Assembly: GCA_041581635.1 (NCBI GenBank)
Contig: JBFICW010000050.1
Span: 1-11,260, forward strand
DNA from: Porticoccus sp041581635
GTDB taxonomy: Bacteria > Pseudomonadota > Gammaproteobacteria > Pseudomonadales > Porticoccaceae
Length of the DNA stretch: 11,260 nucleotides
Reading direction: 5' to 3'
Below the pieces are notes generated by a model. It saw only the letters and a program-made list of their open reading frames with translations, ran no database searches and was not told where the DNA came from. The translations under genes were made by a program, and so were the position numbers. Positions 6,413 through 11,260 of the stretch are shown in pieces (the stretch's first letter is position 1; each line of letters starts with the position of its first letter).

Positions 6413-6731
6413 TCAGCTTTCCCAAACAACCTGCACTTCTTCGCGCTCAGCGGCCTCAAGTAACTGAATAAGCGGGAAAGAACGGTTTCGTAAACTAACC
6501 CTGGGCTCATCATTATCTTCGATTTCATCATTATTTTCGGATTCATTAATAGAATTAACATCCGTATCTGAAGATGAATGATCCTCTACCGCTGTTTTCA
6601 GTAGTCGAATGGCCTGTGGTAAATCTTCCGGCTGCAGTGCACCTGGAACCTTACCGCTATGCCCCATTAGCTGAATAAGCTGAACCGCAGACGACATCTC
6701 CTGCCGCGGGTGTATGAAATGTCACAAGCAT
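6413..6731 (-). pseudogene. DUF1840 family gene, broken by a small deletion
   Basis: DUF1840 is a family of about 105-110 residue proteins of unknown function in beta- and gammaproteobacteria. The typical start is readable in one frame from the ATG at 6731 (MLVTFHTPAAGDV), preceded by a perfect GGAGG (6741-6745) 9 nt upstream. The rest (SAVQLIQLMGHSGKVPGAL, then a PLIQLLEAAEREEVQVVWE-like end) continues in a different frame. The join lies near 6690-6697, where the family normally has a few residues such as MFG. About 11 nt appear to be missing, which accounts for both the frame change and the lost residues: 319 nt as found plus 11 gives 110 codons. An acidic Asp/Glu/Asn/Ser-rich linker lies between the conserved ends. 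A protein starting at the internal ATG 6697 could still be made, but it lacks the family N-terminus. A sequencing error is less likely because residues are also missing. Confidence 0.75.
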
Positions 6732-7081
6732 TGATTAAAACCTCCAAGTCTAATCCACAAAACCACATATCGTTCTTTGCTTCCTAAACAAGCATGAGAA
6801 AAAACGGGGCCTTTTACAGCCTGTTCCGGTACACGTTTAATATGTGCATATCCCTGCTCTATGACAGCCGCACTATTAATATTTTCTAATGTGGACAGTG
6901 ATTAGCCAAACCAATCAGTCAGACCTGCCAAGAACGATCGAGTATCGATTTTATCTTGCCTCGAAATCTTTGCTAGCACCACATCACATCCGTAACCACC
7001 ATTTTCTAATAGCACCGCCCAATATTGACCTTACTCAATGAGACTAGTTGGTTTCGGTATAAATGGATAATCGATGCTCAT
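6722..7081 (-). pseudogene. Small Imm26-like gene with two in-frame TAA stops
   Basis: A single reading frame runs from ATG 7079-7081 to TGA 6722-6724 (120 codons), interrupted by TAA at codon 17 (7031-7033) and codon 60 (6902-6904). Between and after the stops the translation looks like real protein: GQYWAVLLENGGYGCDVVLA, then TRSFLAGLTDWFG, then NSAAVIEQGYAHIKRV. From memory this resembles Imm26-type small proteins common among hypothetical and integron-cassette genes; that family call is tentative. Both stops could arise by single changes from sense codons such as CAA or GAA. The ATG has GGAG just upstream and lies 12 nt from the attC-like element. The 3' end overlaps the start of the DUF1840 relic by 10 nt, so the last about 30 codons may not be original. 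Confidence 0.6.
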
Positions 7082-7090
7082 TGCTCCGTA

Positions 7091-7188
7091 CAGTTAACGC
7101 CGGTGTCAACAGCAGGTAAAAGTGACGCAATTTTTGGTACAAAAGGCGTGATACTTTTGATTGCCTGATTGCACACCCTTGTTAGCGC
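7091..7188 (-). repeat. attC-like imperfect inverted repeat
   Basis: On the minus strand GCTAAC (7186-7181), a 3-nt unpaired spacer and GGTGTGCAA (7177-7169) face TTGACACC (7109-7102), a 3-nt spacer and GTTAAC (7098-7093). The 8-nt inner boxes pair fully apart from one extra G (complement of 7172) on one side. The intervening about 60 nt continue as an imperfect stem (CAGG, AAAAGT and ACGC-type matches) ending in TTTTG-TAC-CAAAA. Two box pairs, an unpaired spacer, an extrahelical base and about 94 nt total length are the architecture of integron attC sites. GTTAACT fits GTTRRRY except at one position; the outer left box fits RYYYAAC only in its AAC end. A small gene ends 1-2 nt before it and another starts 12 nt after it, as cassettes do. 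No integrase gene is in the window. Confidence 0.5.
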
Positions 7189-7189
7189 T

Positions 7190-7364
7190 TTACAAGTCCG
7201 AGCTAATACTTTCTGGTGATACAACTCTAGACATTAGTATTTTTAGATCAGAATTAGAATAGTGATCCATATTAGCTTGAATGAAATTAATGATTTCGGG
7301 TATATCACTATCTTTCTTAACGAAAATATACTTAATATCATTTGGTGATATTTTTAATGAACAT
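7190..7364 (-). pseudogene. Small unknown gene, probable frameshift near its start
   Basis: An open frame ending with TAA at 7190-7192 reads ISPNDIKYIFVKKDSDIPEI, then NFIQANMDHYSNSDLKILMS and RVVSPESISSDL, and looks protein-like, but it has no start codon before an upstream TAA at 7364-7366. An ATG at 7362-7364 gives MFIK in another frame. Removing one A from the A5 run just after it joins MFIK to ISPNDIK and yields a 57-residue protein. This suggests a one-base insertion in a homopolymer. I do not recognise the family. The stop codon abuts the attC-like element, as expected for a cassette gene. The ribosome binding site is weak, so expression is doubtful. Confidence 0.4.
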
Positions 7365-7376
7365 TAAGGCACTTTT

Positions 7377-7404
7377 TTGCTTTTATAGTTGTTGAGAATA
7401 TAGG
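7377..7404 (+). promoter_or_regulatory. Candidate promoter of the DUF211-VIT-ATPase operon
   Basis: TTGCTT (7377-7382) and TATAGG (7399-7404) are separated by 16 nt and lie about 50 nt before the DUF211 start. The surrounding DNA is AT-rich and no other good pair was seen. Weak matches. Confidence 0.28.
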
Positions 7405-7457
7405 CAATGTCTGTTTTTAAGCTAGACTTAGTTAAAATAAAACCTGGGGTGGACATT

Positions 7458-7727
7458 ATGGTTTCCGTTAAAAGGATCGTTTTGGATGTTCTTAAGCCTC
7501 ACCAGCCGAATGCTCTTGAATTTTCCCAGGCTATTGCCAAAGCAGGGCCCGATTATCGAGTATGTTTGACCGTTCTTGAAATGGATGAAAACACTGAAAC
7601 GCTTCAAATAGAGATAGAAGGAAATACTATTGATTTTGAAGCAATACAATCTGCCATAAGCGATATGGGGGGTTCGCTTCACAGCATTGATGAAGTAGAA
7701 GTTAAAAGTGAAATGGATGTTGGTTAA
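7458..7727 (+). CDS. DUF211 domain protein
   Basis: Small cytoplasmic protein of 89 residues covering the whole DUF211 domain. The pattern VKRIVLDVLKPHQPNALEF (4-22), LQIEIEGNTIDFEAIQSAIS (about 47-66) and GGSLHSIDEVEV (about 69-80) matches the family, whose members are mostly archaeal (COG1888) and of unknown biochemical function, with a ferredoxin-like fold. I chose the ATG at 7458 because the family begins with a short lead before KRIVLDVLK and GGGGTGG (7445-7451) lies just upstream; an ATG at 7407 would add 17 unconserved residues with little ribosome-binding sequence. The next gene starts 6 nt after the stop. The sequence is acidic (many Glu/Asp), which would suit binding a cation or a basic partner, but that is inference. 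Its placement before a VIT-like protein and a calcium-type ATPase suggests a role in cation handling. Confidence 0.85.
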   Translation: MVSVKRIVLDVLKPHQPNALEFSQAIAKAGPDYRVCLTVLEMDENTETLQIEIEGNTIDFEAIQSAISDMGGSLHSIDEVEVKSEMDVG

Positions 7728-7733
7728 GATTTC

Positions 7734-8318
7734 ATGAATCTGTTGCATCAGGCAAAATTTTTGCTGCGTATCACAAAAACCCACAGCATTGTACGCCGCT
7801 ATTTTGTAGTCAACGGCTTTGATGGTGCGCTCACCATGCTAGGGATCATCATTGGATTTCTTGTTAGTACACCCGCTGATTTATCTGTGATTATTAGCGC
7901 CTGCCTGGGCGCGGCCATTGCTCTAGGTATGAGCGGTGCGAGCAGCGCCTATCTCAGTGAATCAGCAGAACGACAGCGTGCCCTGAGAAAACTGGAGGAT
8001 GCAATGATCAGCGATCTCCAGGAAAGCTCGCATGGCGAGGCGGCACGCTTTACACCATTGTTTATCGCCCTAGTTAATGGTTCGTCTCCCCTCATTATTT
8101 CGCTTCTGATCCTGATGCCACTATGGCTATCGGATGCTGGAATCCCACTACCTTTATCACCTCTCTATGCCTCCATTATTCTCGCGTTACTGCTGATGTT
8201 TTTACTAGGTGTTTTCCTTGGCAGAATCGCAAACATCTCATGGCTACGCAGTGGGGTCCAGACCTTGTTGGTCGCCGTGGTAACTTCCGCGCTCATTTAT
8301 ATGTTTGCAGGTCAATGA
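7734..8318 (+). CDS. VIT1/CCC1-like membrane protein, putative cation transporter
   Basis: Inner-membrane protein of 194 residues with five likely helices (about 31-45, 51-73, 109-133, 144-166 and 173-192). The start RRYFVVNGFDGALTMLGIII carries the glycine/aspartate signature of the VIT1/CCC1 family, whose characterised members export Fe2+ or Mn2+ from the cytoplasm in exchange for protons. The loop between helices 2 and 3 (about 75-104) is rich in Glu, Arg and His (ESAERQRALRKLEDAMISDL), where eukaryotic VIT1 has its metal-binding hub, but it is much shorter. Total length fits the short archaeal/bacterial subgroup. It starts 6 nt after DUF211 and stops 1 nt before the likely ATPase start, so translation may be coupled. 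The ribosome binding site is weak. Substrate is unproven. Confidence 0.8.
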   Translation: MNLLHQAKFLLRITKTHSIVRRYFVVNGFDGALTMLGIIIGFLVSTPADLSVIISACLGAAIALGMSGASSAYLSESAERQRALRKLEDAMISDLQESSHGEAARFTPLFIALVNGSSPLIISLLILMPLWLSDAGIPLPLSPLYASIILALLLMFLLGVFLGRIANISWLRSGVQTLLVAVVTSALIYMFAGQ

Positions 8319-8319
8319 G

Positions 8320-10944
8320 ATGCGGCCAGTAGTCTGGCACAGCACTGAAGCTGATGAAGCGTTACTGCTCCTCAACTCTTCAGCAACAGGGCTAACCACA
8401 GCAGATGCGCAAAAACGTTTGACTGAATATGGCCCTAACACCATCCCCGAAAGACAGCACCGTACCTTATTGGCCATGCTGCTAGGGCAATTTTCTGATT
8501 TCATGATTGTGGTACTGCTAGCGGCGGCGCTAATTTCCGGCTTCATCGGAGAACTCCTGGACACCATAGCCATCTTGGTAATTGTTTTTCTCAACGCCAT
8601 CATCGGTGTAGTACAGGAATTCAGGGCAGAACGCGCTGTGGCGGCCTTGCGCGAAATGGCGGCACCAGAGGCTCAGGTGTTGCGCGATGGTCAAACAGTC
8701 TCCCTTGTTGCAACAGAGCTGGTGCCGGGCGATGTGGTATTGCTGGAAGCAGGCAATGTTGTGTCTGCCGATCTCCGGCTGCTGGAAGTGGAGGAAATGC
8801 AGGCTGATGAGTCAGCCCTGACGGGTGAATCCCACCCCGTTGACAAGCAATTAGCATGCTTAAGCATGGCCGAACTACCGCTGGGTGACCGTCAGAATAT
8901 TGCCCTCAAGAGTAGCCTGATCACTCACGGACGGGGCATGGGAGTGGTGGTTGCCACTGGCCTAGAAACCGAGATTGGCCATATTGCTGAACTCCTAAGT
9001 GGTGAGGCAGGTGTAAAGACACCCCTACAAGTACGCCTGACCCACTTTGGTCGTCACCTTGCCCTGGCCGTTCTGGCTATTTGCACCATAGTGTTTACAG
9101 CCGGATTGCTGCAAGGCCAACCGGTATTACTAATGCTCCTAACTGCCGTGAGTCTAGCCGTCGCGGCGATACCGGAAGCACTGCCGGCCGTGGTAACGAT
9201 CTCTCTAGCCCTTGGTGCACGCAAACTAATTCTGCACAACGCCCTAGTACGCAATCTACCAGCAGTGGAGACACTTGGCTCAGTGACCTATATCTGTGCC
9301 GACAAGACCGGTACCTTGACGCAAAATCGTATGACCGTTGAGTTGTTTTTTTTCGCAGGTGAGCGGCACGAGTCATTGCCTGATCCAGCGACCAATACTC
9401 CATGGGCAGAATTGGGGCAGGCTCTGGCTCTGAACAACGATATAGCGGAGAAGGATGGTAAACCTGCTGGCGAACCGACCGAGTTAGCGCTGTTTAATAC
9501 TGCCCACGAGGCTGGCTTTGACAAGACTGCGCTGGAGCAGTTGAAACCACGGCTAGCGGCTATCCCTTTTGACAGCCAACGTAAGCAGATGACTACCTTT
9601 CACCAGAAACCTGAAGGTGTGGTCGCGTATGTCAAAGGTGCACCTGAAAGGGTACTGGCACAATGCAACAAGGCGCTGGAAAATGATGGCGCAATGGCAT
9701 TTGCGTCCGAGGCTGTACTGGCTGAAGCAACGAAATTAGCCAATGAAGGCTATCGAGTACTGGCGCTGGCAAAGCGCGAATTTGCTGCACTGCCTGAACC
9801 ACTGGAGCCTGAAACAATCGAACAGAATTTATTTTTTTTGGGACTGGCGGCCCTGATCGACCCACCACGACCTGAAGTGCCACAAGCGGTAGCAGATTGC
9901 CTGACAGCGGGAATTACTCCAGTGATGATCACCGGCGACCACCCGGGCACCGCCATGGCCGTCGCCCAGCGTCTCGGCATCACGAATGACGATCAGGCAA
10001 GGCTGAGTGGTGACGAGCTGGCAAAATTGACCGATGAAAAATTTGCCCGCCTGGTTGAATTTGTACGGGTCTATGCGCGGGTGACCCCTGAGCAGAAGCT
10101 GCGTATCGTTAAGGCCCTGCAGGCAAACGGTGAGTTTGTGGCCATGACCGGAGATGGTGTAAATGATGCACCGGCACTGAAACGTGCAAGCATTGGCGTA
10201 GCTATGGGGCGAAAAGGTACTGATGTGGCACGCGAGGCATCAGATATGGTATTGCTGGATGATGACTTTACTACCATTGTCCGTGCGGTGCGCGAGGGGC
10301 GTCGAATCTTCGGTAATATTCGCAAATTTATCAAGGATACGATGAGTTCAAATTCGGGCGAGATTTGGACGTTGTTCCTTGCGCCATTTCTCGGTTTACC
10401 GATACCCTTGTTACCTATTCATATCTTATGGATCAACCTGATTACTGATGGCCTACCGGGGCTGGCCTTCGCCGCCGAACCGGCTGAGCCAGGGATTATG
10501 CAGTGTCCACCACGACCACCAGAAGAAAACATCTTCGCACACGGTATGTGGCAACATATCGTCTGGGTGGGGTTGTTTATTGGAGGCCTGTCTATTGCCG
10601 CCATGGCCTGGGCAATTTCCCGTGAGGTAGCTTATTGGCAGACGGTGGTATTTACCGTGCTTACCGTGTCACAGTTGTTTCACTCACTTGCCGTGCGTAG
10701 CGAAAGCACATCGCTGTTTCGCATTGGCCTGTTCAGTAACCTGCCGATGCTGGGGGCAGTAATACTGACACTGCTGTTACAGATGGCGGTGATCTACACC
10801 CCTGCACTGAATACCATTTTCCATACTCAACCTCTGCCTATGTTCGACCTTGTGGTCTGTCTGGTATTGTCTTCAATGGTTTTGTTCGCGGTCGAGACTG
10901 AAAAGTGGCTGGTGCGCTCTGGCCTTATTTATAAGGACAATTAA
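8320..10944 (+). CDS. P2A-type cation-transporting ATPase (SERCA/Ca2+ type)
   Basis: ATP-driven pump of 874 residues in the inner membrane, complete. Signatures in order: actuator TGES (168-171), TM4 PEALP (285-289), phosphorylation site DKTGTLT (Asp328), nucleotide-binding KGAPERV (439-445), and hinge TGDGVNDAP (610-618). Residues that bind Ca2+ in SERCA are kept: Glu286 (SERCA E309), Asn678 and Glu681 in SSNSGE (N768, E771), and Asn706, Thr709 and Asp710 in NLITDG (N796, T799, D800). This supports Ca2+, perhaps Mn2+, as cargo, exported from the cytoplasm. The soluble N-terminal part is cation_ATPase_N-like. I chose the ATG at 8320, with AGGT (8309-8312) upstream, rather than a TTG at 8305 that overlaps the VIT-like gene. 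Last gene of the operon; no classical terminator follows, and the 181-nt repeat begins 7 nt after the stop. Confidence 0.94.
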   Translation: MRPVVWHSTEADEALLLLNSSATGLTTADAQKRLTEYGPNTIPERQHRTLLAMLLGQFSDFMIVVLLAAALISGFIGELLDTIAILVIVFLNAIIGVVQEFRAERAVAALREMAAPEAQVLRDGQTVSLVATELVPGDVVLLEAGNVVSADLRLLEVEEMQADESALTGESHPVDKQLACLSMAELPLGDRQNIALKSSLITHGRGMGVVVATGLETEIGHIAELLSGEAGVKTPLQVRLTHFGRHLALAVLAICTIVFTAGLLQGQPVLLMLLTAVSLAVAAIPEALPAVVTISLALGARKLILHNALVRNLPAVETLGSVTYICADKTGTLTQNRMTVELFFFAGERHESLPDPATNTPWAELGQALALNNDIAEKDGKPAGEPTELALFNTAHEAGFDKTALEQLKPRLAAIPFDSQRKQMTTFHQKPEGVVAYVKGAPERVLAQCNKALENDGAMAFASEAVLAEATKLANEGYRVLALAKREFAALPEPLEPETIEQNLFFLGLAALIDPPRPEVPQAVADCLTAGITPVMITGDHPGTAMAVAQRLGITNDDQARLSGDELAKLTDEKFARLVEFVRVYARVTPEQKLRIVKALQANGEFVAMTGDGVNDAPALKRASIGVAMGRKGTDVAREASDMVLLDDDFTTIVRAVREGRRIFGNIRKFIKDTMSSNSGEIWTLFLAPFLGLPIPLLPIHILWINLITDGLPGLAFAAEPAEPGIMQCPPRPPEENIFAHGMWQHIVWVGLFIGGLSIAAMAWAISREVAYWQTVVFTVLTVSQLFHSLAVRSESTSLFRIGLFSNLPMLGAVILTLLLQMAVIYTPALNTIFHTQPLPMFDLVVCLVLSSMVLFAVETEKWLVRSGLIYKDN

Positions 10945-10951
10945 TGTATAA

Positions 10952-11132
10952 GGCAAACGCGAAGTGAAATTTTCCACTTTGAGAAAACACAGGTATTTTA
11001 GGTGGTTATCGGTCTCTACGGTAATATTTGAGACAAATTATAGAAGGATATAGCTAGCTATCTAACTGATTCTTGAAGAATTCTACCGAGTCTCCACAAG
11101 ACTGTGAAAACTCGGCAGACTATATGGCGGTG
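10952..11132 (-). repeat. 181-nt repeat, copy B, adjoining tRNA-Ser
   Basis: Counterpart of 5974-6154, same length and orientation, 64% identical without gaps. Its right end overlaps the last 8 nt of the tRNA-Ser gene, so on the minus strand the element is the tRNA's 3' flank. The shared hairpin lies at 11115-11086: stem CCGAGT / ACTCGG (6 bp), a 2x2 internal loop, a 5-bp stem TCACA / TGTGG and loop GTCT. It also has its own inverted repeat ATAGC-TA-GCTAT (11050-11061), close to the position of the copy A stem, and AAGTG / CACTT at the left end. It fills the space between the ATPase gene and the tRNA, where I see nothing else. Confidence 0.8.
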
Positions 11133-11212
11133 AGGGAGGGATTCGAACCCTCGGTACGTTTCCGTACACACACTTTCCAGGCGTGCTCCTTCGGCCACTC
11201 GGACACCTCACC
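11125..11212 (-). tRNA. tRNA-Ser(GGA)
   Basis: 88 nt including the encoded CCA. The acceptor stem GGTGAGG / CCTCACC is perfect, with discriminator G and CCA at 11127-11125. The anticodon stem CACGC / GTGTG closes the loop CTGGAAA, giving anticodon GGA, which reads UCC and UCU serine codons. A long variable arm (TACGG AAA CGTA-type hairpin) follows, as required for a class II serine tRNA. The T arm GAGGG-TTCGAAT-CCCTC is canonical. The 48 nt beyond its 5' end are too short to call a promoter. Confidence 0.97.
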
Positions 11213-11260
11213 CTGTATTTTGAGGTGCGCAACTCTACACAAGCAACCTGAAAAAAGCAA

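Noticed and set aside
6034..6468. Plus-strand frame open for 145 codons across repeat copy A and the DUF1840 3' end
   Set aside because: It has no ATG, GTG or TTG for over 100 codons, the matching frame in repeat copy B hits a stop after 13 codons, and it overlaps a recognisable gene relic on the other strand.
6722..7081. Stop-codon recoding (TAA read as sense) to explain the interrupted small gene
   Set aside because: All intact genes in the window use TAA, TAG and TGA as ordinary stops, and neighbouring genes are also broken, so decay is simpler.
8305..8319. TTG start for the P-type ATPase overlapping the VIT-like gene
   Set aside because: The ATG at 8320, with AGGT upstream and directly after the previous stop, is the simpler start and keeps all conserved residues.
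10925..10939. CCTTAT-TT-ATAAGG as terminator of the ATPase gene
   Set aside because: It lies inside the coding end, has a 2-nt loop and an AT-rich stem, and no T-run follows.
1..11260. CRISPR arrays, rRNA genes or phage structural genes
   Set aside because: No regularly spaced short repeats, no rRNA-like sequence and no phage protein signatures were seen on either strand.

Overview
The window looks like chromosomal DNA of a Gram-negative bacterium, most likely a gammaproteobacterium. The evidence is an IbpA-type small heat shock protein behind a sigma-32-like promoter and a ROSE-like RNA thermometer, an Lpp/OprI-like outer-membrane lipoprotein next to two periplasmic L,D-transpeptidase genes, a DUF1840 relic, and a tRNA-Ser with an encoded CCA end. 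The species cannot be named from sequence alone.

Left half (1-5700), ordinary core-type genes. An MscS-like membrane protein (minus strand) is divergent from an acidic amino acid/dicarboxylate symporter (plus). The symporter converges on ibpA (minus), with a terminator for each gene. ibpA is divergent from a small alanine-rich lipoprotein gene (plus), which converges on two adjacent L,D-transpeptidase genes (minus). The lipoprotein ends in lysine, as Lpp does, and one transpeptidase has the layout of the enzymes that attach Lpp to peptidoglycan, so these three genes plausibly form an envelope-anchoring set.

Middle (5700-7457), gene-poor and decayed. It contains the first copy of a 181-nt repeat, a DUF1840 gene broken by an apparent small deletion, a small gene interrupted by two in-frame TAA codons, an integron attC-like imperfect inverted repeat, and a second broken small gene ending just before it. 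The order small gene / attC-like site / small gene, all on the minus strand, resembles a fossil of an integron cassette array.

Right half (7458-10944), a compact plus-strand operon: DUF211 small protein, VIT1/CCC1-like membrane protein, and a SERCA-type (P2A) calcium-pump-like P-type ATPase. The genes are 6 nt and 1 nt apart, which suggests one divalent-cation handling module. DUF211 is known mainly from archaea.

Right edge: a second copy of the 181-nt repeat runs into the 3' end of tRNA-Ser(GGA) (minus strand). The two copies have the same length and orientation, match at 116 of 181 positions without gaps, and lie 4,978 nt apart. Both can form the same minus-strand RNA hairpin with compensatory changes. 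Because the repeat ends inside the tRNA 3' end and brackets the relics and the cation operon, the segment 6155-11124 may be an old tRNA-linked insertion. The repeat itself may be an undescribed structured element.
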